From: JAEUKA01 sp035328405
GTDB lineage: Bacteria > Myxococcota_A > Polyangia > Palsa-1104 > JAEUJZ01
NCBI GenBank assembly: GCA_035328405.1
Contig: DAOLIT010000027.1
Span: 1-64,000 of the forward strand
Direction: 5' to 3'
Length of the DNA: 64,000 nt
This document shows positions 46,178-54,064 of this stretch, piece by piece. The notes under the pieces were generated by a model. It was not told the origin of the DNA, made no database searches, and saw only the letters and a program-made list of their open reading frames with translations. The translations under genes were made by a program, and so were the position numbers. Every line of letters begins with the position of its first letter. Within the stretch, counting starts at the first letter, position 1.

Positions 46178-46372
46178 TCAGGAGCGGGGCCACCCGAACT
46201 TCTTGCAGATGCGGCGATCGAGTTCTTCCCAAGAGATGGTCCGTCCGGCTCGCACGTCTGCGATTCCCTGTTCAATGCTGGCGAACAGTGCCGCCCGTTC
46301 CGCCGGATCGGTCGGGAGCGGCAGCGGCTCAAAGATCTTGTCGAGGTCGTCTGAGTCGGACACGGGCACCAT
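46178..46372 (-). CDS. Small antitoxin-like protein upstream of fic
   Basis: 64 residues, acidic N-terminus and the end IEQGIADVRAGRTISWEELDRRI, a pattern seen in many antitoxins whose C-terminal helices fold on a toxin (the RxxxxEEL part is typical of small antitoxins of the Phd/RelB-like kind). It is 129 bases upstream of fic on the same strand with the operators in between. No obvious separate toxin is adjacent, so it may pair with Fic or be an orphan; the family call is weak. Confidence 0.5.
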   Translation of the reverse strand: MVPVSDSDDLDKIFEPLPLPTDPAERAALFASIEQGIADVRAGRTISWEELDRRICKKFGWPRS

Positions 46373-46607
46373 TCCTTGGCTTCTGAGTAGCCCAACCCGA
46401 AACAGAACGCAACAGAGAGCCCCGACAGCGAGTCCCCTGACCGCTCACCGGCCAATCTGGCCCCGCCAACTTCGCACCCGCCCTCCCCGCTCCGCATCAA
46501 AACCGGGGACACTAGGGCAACTCGCACACTCTGCCGTCGCCAAGTCGAGCCGATGAAGTAACCCCACCGTCGGGCCACTTGGGGTGAGTCTACGATCGGG
46601 ACGATGC
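46373..46607. other. Gap without a recognised gene in element A
   Basis: About 235 bases between the antitoxin-like gene and the partner-gene relic. I see no open frame with a start and domain, and no strong repeat. Confidence 0.4.
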
Positions 46608-46793
46608 TTACCACTTCCGATCTGGACCACTAGGAAGCGAAGCCGCCAGCCGTTCATAAAACCGAGCCTGTTTCGCGGATGACACCAGACGCTCAAGTGG
46701 CGACCGTCTCAACTCTGCGCGTATCAGCGAGCGATCGACGTCATCCACCGCCGCCAGCACATCGGGATCATGTTCCGCGAGACAAGCGCACAC
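46608..46793 (-). pseudogene. Relic of an NTase-partner gene
   Basis: The frame reads LAEHDPDVLAAVDDVDRSLI, RAELRRSPLERLVSS and ARFYERLAAS, nearly the same as the 87-residue protein encoded at 48326-48589 in element B. The first 25 residues and the downstream nucleotidyltransferase gene are missing; a TGA lies just upstream in frame. So element A once carried the same two-gene module as element B. Confidence 0.8.
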
Positions 46794-46812
46794 CTCGCGG
46801 ACTAGCGCGGTC

Positions 46813-47420
46813 GTTCAGACGGACCTCTCCATCGTCGACAACCAGCGGAAAAAGGGGCTGGGTGACACCGGGACGGCGGACCTCCGAGGGAGCGGACTTC
46901 AGATGATCAATGCGCTTGCAGTGTCTCCCGAGGGAGTGCCGCTCGGGCTATTGAGTCAGCAGTACTGGGCGCGGCTCGTCGGCAAGAAAACGGGTACACC
47001 AAGCGCTGGCGGGTCGAGGAATTTCATCGGACGTGGAAGTCCGGGGCCTGCCAAATCGAGCGGCCGCAGCTGCGCAGCAAACAGAACATCCTGCGCTGGG
47101 CGGTGCTGCTATCCTCGGTGGCCGTGAGAGTACAGCGATTGGCGATGCTATCGAGGACGCAGCCGGACCTGCCGGCGACGACGGAGCTTGACGAAGCCGA
47201 AATCGAGGCGGCCCGACTGGGGACGCAGCGGCAGCGCAGACCGCCCGGACAGCAGCCCACCATCGGAGAAGTGACCCAGTGGATTGCCGAGCTCGGCGGT
47301 TACACCGGCAAGTCCTCCGGCGGTCCGCCCGGCATCATCGTCCTGACGCGAGGCCTCCAGCGCATCGAACTCCTCGCCGCCCACCTCCGCCAAAACCCCC
47401 CTCATCCCAATCACTTGTGA
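46813..47420 (+). pseudogene. IS4/IS50-like transposase relic with internal deletion
   Basis: In one frame 46813-46985 reads as the middle of a DDE transposase (DNQRKKGLGDTGTADLRGSG, LAVSPEGVPLGLLSQQYWAR). After about 46990 the reading shifts and continues with YTKRWRVEEFHRTWK, which fits the family motif Y-x2-R-x3-E-x6-K, then AVLLSSVAVRVQRLAMLSR and the C-terminus ending at 47420. The N-terminus and the piece with the second catalytic Asp are lost. The relic ends ten bases before the remaining integrase codons, so this insertion probably destroyed the integrase of element A. Confidence 0.8.
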
Positions 47421-47430
47421 TCAATCGTGA

Positions 47431-47607
47431 GCTGCTGTAGAGGCGGGGGTCGCGGTCGAGGCCGTCGCCGCGCTGCTGGGCCGCGAGTCGAGCACCACGA
47501 CCCGCAGGGCCTATATCGCCCCTGGAGCAATCGAGCGCGCCGAGCGCGCGCAGGTCCAGCGGGTCCTAGCGGGCTCATCCTTGTCCCAAACCTTGGGACA
47601 CGGTTAG
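47431..47607 (+). pseudogene. C-terminal remnant of tyrosine integrase (element A)
   Basis: 59 codons reading AAVEAGVAVEAVAALLG, RESSTTTRRAYIAPGAIE and a basic end, stop at 47605. This is the last part of a phage-type integrase; the catalytic Tyr codon is at 47512-47514. The 5' part is missing and replaced by the transposase relic. The stop lies about 75 bases before attachment repeat 2, as for the integrase of element B. Confidence 0.85.
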
Positions 47608-47639
47608 TTCCAAGCCAGTCCCAAGCGTGTCCCAGGCAT

Positions 47640-47676
47640 AAAAAAACCCCGTGGCGAAAGTGACTCACCGACGGGG
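47640..47676 (-). terminator. Terminator-like hairpin next to tRNA repeat 2
   Basis: Same design as at 43107: seven A (47640-47646) and arms CCCCGTGG / CCGACGGGG (47647-47676), read on the minus strand. It lies just outside repeat 2 and is nearly the same sequence as its counterpart. Confidence 0.75.
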
Positions 47677-47683
47677 ATTTGAT

Positions 47684-47728
<45 letters not shown>

Positions 47729-47819
47729 GCTGGGGTCCGTCGGAAGCGAGATTCGTTTCATTGCCCAGCGAGGGCAAGCAAGCGAGATGACTGGCGATTT
47801 CTGGGCAACGATATCGTGG

Positions 47820-48329
47820 CTATGGCTGGCCGCGTGGCTTGGTTCGTTCTTCCAGCGTTGCCATCAGGATGGGCAGCGCCATCCGGTCTTTGGGACGATT
47901 CGCTTCGGACTTGACCTTGATCAGCATCGGCAGATCGAGCACGCGCAGCTTCATGTCAAAGTCGCGTAGCTCGGCGGTGTGCGGCAACAGCTCGTCGAAG
48001 CCGCGTGCTCCCGATATCTCGCACAGCACATCCAGCGGGCCGCAGCTGGTGTCAAAGTTCAGGTGACCGTGGCCGGTCAGATCGCTGGCCCGAGGTCGCA
48101 GTTTCCGCTGGGCAAAGTCAGGTCGAAAATGTGCGTCGAGCTTGCTCAGCACCGTCAGCAGTCGCTCGACATTTTCCGGCGACCGCTTGTGAACGATGTC
48201 GAGATCCTTGGTCACGACCGGCACCCCCGACAGCACCGCAGCCGCACCGCCGACCACAATGAACTCGACGTTGCCCTCGATGAGCGACGACAGCAACCGG
48301 ACGATTGGATCGTCGGGTTGACCCGTCAC
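47820..48329 (-). CDS. AbiEii/MNT-like nucleotidyltransferase
   Basis: 169 residues with the minimal nucleotidyltransferase signature VVGGAAAVLSGVPVVTKDLDIVH: the GG at the first helix, then DxD (DLD). The rest matches small toxins or resistance-type NTases (RASDLTGHGHLNF, LPMLIKVKSEANRPKDRM). Its ATG overlaps the stop of the partner gene by four bases, a toxin-antitoxin-like layout. In such pairs the enzyme adds nucleotides to tRNA or to the partner. The same pair existed in element A (relic at 46608). Confidence 0.85.
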   Translation of the reverse strand: MTGQPDDPIVRLLSSLIEGNVEFIVVGGAAAVLSGVPVVTKDLDIVHKRSPENVERLLTVLSKLDAHFRPDFAQRKLRPRASDLTGHGHLNFDTSCGPLDVLCEISGARGFDELLPHTAELRDFDMKLRVLDLPMLIKVKSEANRPKDRMALPILMATLEERTKPRGQP

Positions 48330-48589
48330 CGGCTACCGCCTTGCGCCGACTTGCGAGACGCCGCCAGCCGTTCATAGAACCGCGCTTGCTGCACCGACGC
48401 CACCAGCCGCTCAAGCGGTGACCGCCGCAGCTCCGACTGTATCAGCGAGCGGTCTACGTCCTCGATGGCAGCGAGCACGTCGGGATCGTGCTCGGCTAGG
48501 TGGGCCCGCACGTCGGAAATGATTTCGTCGCCCATTTCTGAGAACAGTGCCGTAGCTAGCGCCGAGGTGCAAGCGTCCCTCGCAGTCAA
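48326..48589 (-). CDS. Small partner protein of the nucleotidyltransferase
   Basis: 87 residues, all-helical and acidic (ALFSEMGDEIISDVRAHLA, LAAIEDVDRSLIQSELRRS). It precedes and overlaps the NTase gene, so it would be made first, as antitoxins are. No DNA-binding motif is visible. A relic of the same gene stands in element A. The start is not certain; ATG at 48529 would give a shorter form (MGDEIISDV). Confidence 0.75.
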   Translation of the reverse strand: MTARDACTSALATALFSEMGDEIISDVRAHLAEHDPDVLAAIEDVDRSLIQSELRRSPLERLVASVQQARFYERLAASRKSAQGGSR

Positions 48590-48679
48590 CGGTGGCGATG
48601 CTGGGGCGCTGAGTCGTCTCCACTATCAAGTGTTGAGTCTGGCGGCGTGCTGCGACTACCATCGTCGGCAGGAGAACTG

Positions 48680-49597
48680 ATGCCAATCCCCGATTTCCAG
48701 ACGCTGATGTTTCCGACGCTCAAGTTGGCCAGCACCGGGAAAGACCATGCCGTCAGCGACCTGAGACAGGCGCTGGCCGAGCAGTTTGGACTTTCAGAGG
48801 CGGAGCGGGCGGAACTCCTCCCCAGCGGACGTCAGCCAACCTTCCATAACCGCGCCGGCTGGGCTGTGACGTATCTCAGAAAAGGGAATCTGTTGGAGTC
48901 GACGGGCCGGGGAAGGGTTCGGATTACTCCACGCGGCCGGCAGGCGCTTAAGGACTGTAAGGACCGAATCGATCTCCAGTACCTTGCGCAGTTCGATGAG
49001 ATCCAGCGCTTCCGCGGCGCATCGCAGCCCGGCGAAAAGCAGACGGCAGCCGCCGAAGAGTCGCTGACACAGCTGACGCCCGAAGAGCTGCTCACGACCA
49101 GCTACGACACGCTGCGCCGTGCGACCGCGGACGAACTGCTCGAACGGATCGTCGGTGCGTCGGCGCGCTTCTTCGAGGAGAAGGTCGTCCAGCTACTGGT
49201 CAAGATGGGGTACGGAGGATCCATCGCCGACGCAGCCGAAGTGGTGGGCGGTCCTGGGGACGAGGGGATTGACGGCCTGATCAAGGAGGATAAGCTCGGC
49301 CTCGACGCCATCTATGTCCAGGCCAAGAAGTGGGCGCGCGACAAGCGCGTAGGACGGCCCGAACTACAGAAGTTCGCTGGGAGCCTACTGGGGAAGCGCG
49401 CTCGCAAGGGAGTCTTCATCACAACGGCCGGATTTGCTCGGGAGGCGCATGAATATGTCCGTGGCCTCGACCAGAAGATCGTGCTCATTGATGGACCTCG
49501 CTTGGCGGTCCTGATGCTCGATCACGGGCTTGGTGTGTCCATCAAACAGACCTACCACCTCCATAAGCTCGACGAGGACTTCTTCGAGGACGAGTAG
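48680..49597 (+). CDS. Mrr-type restriction endonuclease
   Basis: 305 residues, ATG at 48680 with CAGGAGAA upstream. The N-terminal 90 residues are the Mrr winged-helix part (VSDLRQALAEQFGLSEAERAE, RAGWAVTYLRKGNLLE, RITPRG). The C-terminal half is the Mrr catalytic domain with GDEGIDGLI and the IYVQAKKW core, that is, the D...QxK form of the PD-(D/E)XK site. Mrr cuts methylated DNA, a defence role that fits an accessory element. It is divergent from the NTase pair. Confidence 0.93.
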   Translation: MPIPDFQTLMFPTLKLASTGKDHAVSDLRQALAEQFGLSEAERAELLPSGRQPTFHNRAGWAVTYLRKGNLLESTGRGRVRITPRGRQALKDCKDRIDLQYLAQFDEIQRFRGASQPGEKQTAAAEESLTQLTPEELLTTSYDTLRRATADELLERIVGASARFFEEKVVQLLVKMGYGGSIADAAEVVGGPGDEGIDGLIKEDKLGLDAIYVQAKKWARDKRVGRPELQKFAGSLLGKRARKGVFITTAGFAREAHEYVRGLDQKIVLIDGPRLAVLMLDHGLGVSIKQTYHLHKLDEDFFEDE

Positions 49598-49681
49598 CCG
49601 GCAGAGCGCGAAGGCGACTCAGCCCGGTGCCACAGCACGGCGTGGATTTCAAGCCAAGGCCGCATGTACCGTCGGCTCGCA

Positions 49682-49747
49682 ATGGCTCCGATTCAGGATG
49701 CGGTCTGCCGCTACTGCGGACGCCCGGTTCCCCAAAAGGCCAAGTGA
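49682..49747 (+). pseudogene. Zinc-finger gene relic
   Basis: A short frame MAPIQDAVCRYCGRPVPQKAK ends in TGA. It equals the start of the two zinc-finger proteins of this element (CQHCKGPLPEKAR at 49860 and CSFCGGDIPTKGR at 51760). The second CxxxC half is absent, so only the first knuckle remains. Confidence 0.6.
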
Positions 49748-49748
49748 A

Positions 49749-49800
49749 CGTGTGACGAGAGCCAGGAGGAGGCGCTTCCCCGGAGGGCTCTCGTCACACG
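49749..49800. other. Perfect 15-bp hairpin
   Basis: The arms CGTGTGACGAGAGCC (49749-49763) and GGCTCTCGTCACACG (49786-49800) match over all 15 bases around a 22-base loop. It starts directly after the zinc-finger relic and ends 60 bases before zinc-finger gene 1. There is no T run, so it is not a simple terminator; it could be a structured RNA, a recombination or protein-binding site. Confidence 0.75.
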
Positions 49801-49859
49801 TCTCCCAATCCCGTCAACCTCACCAGACAAGAGTGCTCCGCCTAGGTTAGTATTGTTCC

Positions 49860-50621
49860 GTGCAGGTCTGTCAGCACTGCAAAGGACCGCTCCCCGAGAA
49901 AGCCCGCGCCGATGCTGTTTACTGCTCGACGAGCTGCAAACTGAAGGCGCAGCGCCAACGGAAAAAGGACGCCGTAGCGACGCCATCGATCACGGCACAG
50001 GCAGAACCACCGCGAAGCCCAGTCGTATCACCGCCAGCCGATGCAGAGAGCAAACCCGAACCCATCCCAGCGCCCGCCGCCGTTCCTGTCCTTTCGCTCC
50101 AGCCAGAAGTAGCCATCCCGAAGCCACCAACAATCATCGCACCTCCGCCGGACGTTGCGAACTCCGAAGCTTCGTCGGTGCCTGTCGAGCCGCCCCAGAC
50201 ACTGCCACTTCGTATGGCCACTCCCGCAGAGCCGATTGGTGACTCGACATTGGAAGGCCGACTCATTCCGCAGTCAGTCAGCGGCTCAAAAGCGCCGCAC
50301 ATTGAGGCTCCACCATGCACTCAGCCTGCGAACACATCGTCGGCTGCCATCACTGCACAACGACCGACCCAATCAGCCCAGGCTCCGTTCGTCAAAGAGA
50401 CGCCAGCACAGACTCCGCCAGGCCCAAAGCATGAGTCCCTGGGACGCGAGCTTGGCACCAGCCTCTTTGCGATATTCGAACTCTTCGCAGACTACAAGAG
50501 ACAGACTGAGAACGAGGCTGCACAAAGGCGAGCCAAGGAAACGCCGGAGGAACGCCAGAAACGCGAAGCCCTCGACGAAAAGGCACGACGACGAATGAAG
50601 AAGTTCGATCGGTTTTTCTAA
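49860..50621 (+). CDS. Zinc-finger protein 1 with proline-rich linker and basic C-terminus
   Basis: 253 residues from GTG. The N-terminal 35 residues are a treble-clef-like finger CxxC...CxxxC (VCQHCKGPLPEKAR then YCSTSCKLKAQRQRKK). A long Pro/Ala/Ser-rich linker (about 45-185) leads to a helical C-terminus rich in Arg/Lys/Glu (FELFADYKRQTENEAAQRRA, RRMKKFDRFF). It is not similar in the rest to the second zinc-finger protein, which is convergent and ends 17 bases away. The function is unknown; nucleic-acid binding is my inference from the finger. Confidence 0.7.
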   Translation: MQVCQHCKGPLPEKARADAVYCSTSCKLKAQRQRKKDAVATPSITAQAEPPRSPVVSPPADAESKPEPIPAPAAVPVLSLQPEVAIPKPPTIIAPPPDVANSEASSVPVEPPQTLPLRMATPAEPIGDSTLEGRLIPQSVSGSKAPHIEAPPCTQPANTSSAAITAQRPTQSAQAPFVKETPAQTPPGPKHESLGRELGTSLFAIFELFADYKRQTENEAAQRRAKETPEERQKREALDEKARRRMKKFDRFF

Positions 50622-50638
50622 CCGTCGCACATTCGTTT

Positions 50639-51760
50639 TCAGTCTCGCGCAGGCGGCCACTCCCCTATGATCGCCACGCTGATCTCGTAGGCCAACCACT
50701 TCAGGGTTGCACGCTCGTACTTTGGCCACATCCCACAGAGAGCCCGCTGAACTGGATCAGCATCGAGTTGTTTGCAGACTCCCTCGACGGTTTGGGCTGC
50801 AAACTGGCGCAAGTTCTCAATGGATGGGTTCCGCTTGATCGCCGAGTAAATCCGTCGAGCCAGCAAGCGACAGAGCCGCTTGATTCCACTGTCCTCGGCG
50901 GCAAGTTCTCGTTTGAAATCGCTTTTCAGCTCAGGTCGATTGTCTTTGATGTAGCGAGGCAGCCGCTCATAAAGAACCCGATACGCCGTCTGCACCACTG
51001 CGGGATGGTCCGATCGGTCGGGATTCGGATTTGTGTATCGCCCCGGCGTTGTCAGAGACTTGGATTCGCGAACACGCGATGACCCAGGCTGGGAGCCTCG
51101 ATGCTGCGACTTCTTCGAGCGCGCAGGCGGCGGCTCTGCATCGATCTCGCGCTGCGTCGGTGGGGTCCATGGGTCGGGAGTCTCTGACACTTCGCTCACG
51201 GTCGGCTGCGATAGTTGCCACGGTGGCCGCTGCTGCGCTTGCTGTGTCTGGGCCTCAAGCAGAAGACGTTGACGGCGTAGCTCATCGCTCAGCTCATTAA
51301 CACGCTGCTGCGCAAACTCTTGCTCTCGCTGGGCACGCTCTGCACGCCGAGACACCTCCGCCAGCTCAGCCCGCTGCGCCTCGATCTGCGCCTCGGCCTC
51401 ACGAAGTCTGAACGCGGTCTGCCGCTGCACGCGCTCCGCTTCCTGGATTGCAGCAGATTCACTCCCAATCGTCTCTGTCCGCTGTGCCGAGTTCCGTTTC
51501 GGGTGTCTCTGTTCTGCCCCCAATTCCGATGAGAACTGTCGCCGAATGCTGGCCATTTCCTGCGCTGCATCGTGCAAGCGCTGCTCCATCTGTCGGACTG
51601 CATCGAGCAGCGAAGAGGCCTCCGTTCGCGGCTCTGTTCCGCCATTGCGTCTTCGTCTGTATGCCAAGGTCCGACAGCTCGGACGACAGTACTTCCGATC
51701 GATGCGTCCCTTGGTCGGAATGTCGCCCCCACAAAAAGAGCAGTGCCGCGCCCGCAACAT
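50639..51760 (-). CDS. Zinc-finger protein 2 with coiled coil
   Basis: 373 residues, start MLRARHC at 51760 with GGGGGA upstream. The finger CSFCGGDIPTKGRIDRKYC ends in RPSCRTLAYRRRR, alike to protein 1. Residues about 50-190 form a long coiled coil (ERVQRQTAFRLREAEAQIEA, LSDELRRQRLLLEAQ). A Pro/Ser linker leads to a folded C-terminal domain of about 110 residues (VVQTAYRVLYERLPRYIK, RLCRLLARRIYSAIKRN, TLKWLAYEISVAIIGEWPP) of no known family. The 250-base upstream region has five GATAC/GTATC boxes. It could be a replication or recombination accessory protein, but this is not shown. Confidence 0.7.
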   Translation of the reverse strand: MLRARHCSFCGGDIPTKGRIDRKYCRPSCRTLAYRRRRNGGTEPRTEASSLLDAVRQMEQRLHDAAQEMASIRRQFSSELGAEQRHPKRNSAQRTETIGSESAAIQEAERVQRQTAFRLREAEAQIEAQRAELAEVSRRAERAQREQEFAQQRVNELSDELRRQRLLLEAQTQQAQQRPPWQLSQPTVSEVSETPDPWTPPTQREIDAEPPPARSKKSQHRGSQPGSSRVRESKSLTTPGRYTNPNPDRSDHPAVVQTAYRVLYERLPRYIKDNRPELKSDFKRELAAEDSGIKRLCRLLARRIYSAIKRNPSIENLRQFAAQTVEGVCKQLDADPVQRALCGMWPKYERATLKWLAYEISVAIIGEWPPARD

Positions 51761-51791
51761 GATCGTCCCCCTTCGCAACCCTTGCCATTTA

Positions 51792-52015
51792 GTATCGCGC
51801 TCCGGAGCCGTCAATGTCGATGGTCAAGGCATAGCTGAGCCGTGAACAGAGCCCAACTCCAGCCGCACCGAGATGGCCCCCGGTGATATGCCTAAGGTGT
51901 CCCGGCGATACGGGTGCCGGGGAGCGGCGATGCGGCTATGACGGGTCCGCGATACCGCTCCGATGGGCTGCACATCCGTATCGCCAGGCACCTGCGCCCT
52001 GTCGTTGATACGGAT
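51792..52015. promoter_or_regulatory. Iteron-like GATAC boxes upstream of zinc-finger gene 2
   Basis: Five copies of a GATACsG-type core in both directions: GTATCGCG (51792), GGCGATACGGG (51904), GCGATACCG (51949), CCGTATCGCC (51977) and GATACGGA (52008). Two are followed by a CTCCG-type sequence. They fill the 255-base non-coding gap between the XRE gene end and the zinc-finger gene start, where I see no gene. They may be operators for the double-HTH regulator or iterons. Confidence 0.6.
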
Positions 52016-52540
52016 CTAGGCTGAGCGCTCGCGGAGTGAGTCAGGAGTGGATGTAGTGACCGCTGCGGATTCCTGCGCCACGCCTTCCGCATATGCCAGC
52101 CAGCAGACTGACACCCCCAGCGCCCGCGCCAGCAGTTCGACTGTGGCAACGCTTGGGGATGTCTCACCGCCCTCGATGTAACCGATCGTTGTCCGGGCCA
52201 CCCCAGATACTTTTGCGAGTGCGTTGAGAGACAGACCACGTAGCTCACGCACTTGCCGCAGTCGCTCCGCCAGCGTCATCGCCGATTCGCCAACAGATGA
52301 CGGCAACGATGGTTCGATTCCGTAAGCCAAGTAGCCGGGCGACACTTGAAGCACCGAGGCGAGCTTCGAGACGACATCAACGGACGGAACCGACGCTTCG
52401 GACTCAATGCGGAGCACAGCCGTTCCTGAGAGGTTCGCAGCGATGGACAGCGGCTTCCCGCCGATGTCGTGCTGACGGCGGAGCGCTCGCAGTCGCTTGC
52501 CAATTCCGAAGTGAAGGGGGTTCTTGCGTCCGCGAACCAT
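52016..52540 (-). CDS. XRE-type regulator with two helix-turn-helix domains
   Basis: 174 residues, start at MVRGRKN (52540). Two HTH_XRE domains stand in a row: about 13-75 (IGKRLRALRRQHDIGGKPLS, TAVLRIESEASVPSVDVVS) and 90-150 (LAERLRQVRELRGLSLNALA, RTTIGYIEGGETSPSVATVEL). The second is the better conserved. Divergent with the Fis-HTH gene and upstream of zinc-finger gene 2 on the same strand, so it is placed to control both, probably as the element's maintenance or excision regulator. Two recognition domains in one chain could bind asymmetric or paired sites. Confidence 0.85.
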   Translation of the reverse strand: MVRGRKNPLHFGIGKRLRALRRQHDIGGKPLSIAANLSGTAVLRIESEASVPSVDVVSKLASVLQVSPGYLAYGIEPSLPSSVGESAMTLAERLRQVRELRGLSLNALAKVSGVARTTIGYIEGGETSPSVATVELLARALGVSVCWLAYAEGVAQESAAVTTSTPDSLRERSA

Positions 52541-52634
52541 GCCGCCAGGTATCACGTCGCAGAGAGAGACATCCACTTCGCACAATAATCAGTCGATATG
52601 GTTGCTTATATTGACAATCCTGGCGGACCGTACT

Positions 52635-53243
52635 ATGAAGCGCTGGTCCTTCGGGAAGCGGCACGATTCGGAAAATTGCCCCCGAGGCTCCCCAGACAGC
52701 CGTTCGCGCTCCTCGCGAGAGGGGCTTTCTATAACCGAGGCCGACGGGCTCTTACCCCGTCGACCCCGCAGCGTGCCGTGGTGCGTCAACACCTCGGCCC
52801 GCCGGAGGCTGAGCATGCCAGAGATCCGTCCCAAGTCGTCGAATTCTTCGTCCCGTCCCCGCCGTTCCGTTGCTCGCAGACAGACGGCCACGCCGCCCAC
52901 CGCTGTCGGAGTCCAGCGACCCCAGACGCCACCGAACCGCAAAGAGATTTTCCGTCAGCTCATGTCAATCCAGCTCAACACCGCCGGACTGAGCGGACCG
53001 TATCGAACGCAGGAAGAGACGCTCGAGCCGGTGAAGGGCAATCACTCCGCCGTTCGTGAGGTTCGCAAGGTGCTCCGTCGCTCGCTGATTTTGCCTCGTC
53101 GTGGTCCGCTGTGGGACTTGCTGGTCGCGGAGTGTCTGCGAGCGTGCGAGGGCGACATCGGACGGGCGGCGCGGATGCTCGGGGCGTCGACGACGCAGAT
53201 CCGTCGCGCGCTACTCGACAAGCCAACGGATAACACGAACTAA
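52635..53243 (+). CDS. Small protein with Fis-type helix-turn-helix at the C-terminus
   Basis: About 202 residues if the ATG at 52635 is used. The first 110 are Arg/Ser-rich and without structure; the last 50 carry a Fis/NtrC-type HTH (LWDLLVAECLRACEGDIGR, AARMLGASTTQIRRALLDK). The frame remains open upstream, and a shorter start within the domain is possible, for example MSIQLNTAGLSG. It may be a regulator of the integrase gene that follows in the same direction. Other frames here give no sensible protein. Confidence 0.6.
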   Translation: MKRWSFGKRHDSENCPRGSPDSRSRSSREGLSITEADGLLPRRPRSVPWCVNTSARRRLSMPEIRPKSSNSSSRPRRSVARRQTATPPTAVGVQRPQTPPNRKEIFRQLMSIQLNTAGLSGPYRTQEETLEPVKGNHSAVREVRKVLRRSLILPRRGPLWDLLVAECLRACEGDIGRAARMLGASTTQIRRALLDKPTDNTN

Positions 53244-53329
53244 CCGCGAACCTGCGACCCGCAGCAAAGTCCAGTCGTACCACCACACACCTTGAGCCTC
53301 GACGGCAAAGCCCAGTAACATCAAGGGCA

Positions 53330-53596
53330 ATGACCCGTGAGCAGCTTCGCCTGCTGGCCCGCTACATCGTCGATGAGCTTGAGTCCCGTGGTGCGCGTCT
53401 GGGTCTGGTTGCCCCGTCGCAAGCAGGAGCTACGCCATGCCCCGACAGAGAAGCGAAGCCCGCGTCCTTGGACCCTATCCCAAGCGAGACAAATGGCGAT
53501 TGGTTGTCCGCGACGAACGAGGCGCGGAGAGTTTTGTCAGCTATGCGACCCAAGATCGAGCGAAGTGACCGAGCGCGAGGTGCGCGATCTCGATGA
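53330..53596 (+). CDS. Small unassigned ORF before the integrase
   Basis: 88 codons beginning MTREQLRLLARYIVDELESR; only the first 35 residues look protein-like and the remainder overlaps the integrase start in another frame. In such elements an excisionase-like gene lies here, so it may be a truncated one. Low confidence. Confidence 0.25.
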   Translation: MTREQLRLLARYIVDELESRGARLGLVAPSQAGATPCPDREAKPASLDPIPSETNGDWLSATNEARRVLSAMRPKIERSDRARGARSR

Positions 53597-53987
53597 TGGA
53601 GGTCGCCAGCTCTGGATTCCCGACAGCAAGACAGCAGCTGGACGGAGACGGCTCGAAGTGCCCGAAGTGCTCCAGCCCCACTTGCGCGGACTTGCCGAGG
53701 CCAAGCTGCCAAATGCACCGCTGTTTGGGCACCACTGGCGAGACTGGCCGCGCAAACAGGTCAAACGGATCTGCGCGCTGGCCAAAGTACCTGTCGTCTG
53801 CGCTCACTCGATGCGTGGACTACACAGCACGCTGGCCATCGAGGCCGGAACCACTGCCCACGTCGTTGCCAGCAGTCTCGGCCACGAGTCGCCCACCGTG
53901 ACCTTCCGCAGCTACGTCGCCCCCGGCACCGCCCAGCGCGCCAGCACCAAGCGAATCCTGACCGTTCTCAAAGGCGGCCAAAGCTGA
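53437..53987 (+). pseudogene. Tyrosine integrase of element B with internal deletion
   Basis: The frame from ATG 53437 gives the arm-binding start (PRQRSEARVLGPYPKRDKWR, VSYATQDRAK) and stops at TGA 53566. From about 53545 another frame gives the catalytic domain: RSSEVTEREVRDLDDGG, HSMRGLHSTLAIEAG (box II HxxR), LGHESP and the nucleophile Tyr in RSYVAPG, ending at 53987. The central core-binding part (normally over 100 residues) is missing and the two ends are out of frame, so one deletion around 53550-53570 disabled the enzyme. It lies directly before the tRNA, the usual place for the integrase of such an element. Confidence 0.85.
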
Positions 53988-54064
53988 TTCCGGTGGGCAA
54001 TGAATCGTTGCCCAATCGTTGCCCAGCTCTAGAGGTCGCTGAAAAACCCACCTTGGCCCCAAAG

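Noticed and set aside
52609..52637. TTGACA plus TACTAT as a sigma-70 promoter for the Fis-HTH gene
   Set aside because: The spacer is only 14 bases and the second box overlaps the ATG, so the pair is not convincing.
52598..53059. Plus-strand frame beginning MVAYIDNPGG
   Set aside because: Overlaps the frame with the clear Fis-type helix-turn-helix; becomes Arg/Pro-rich without structure.
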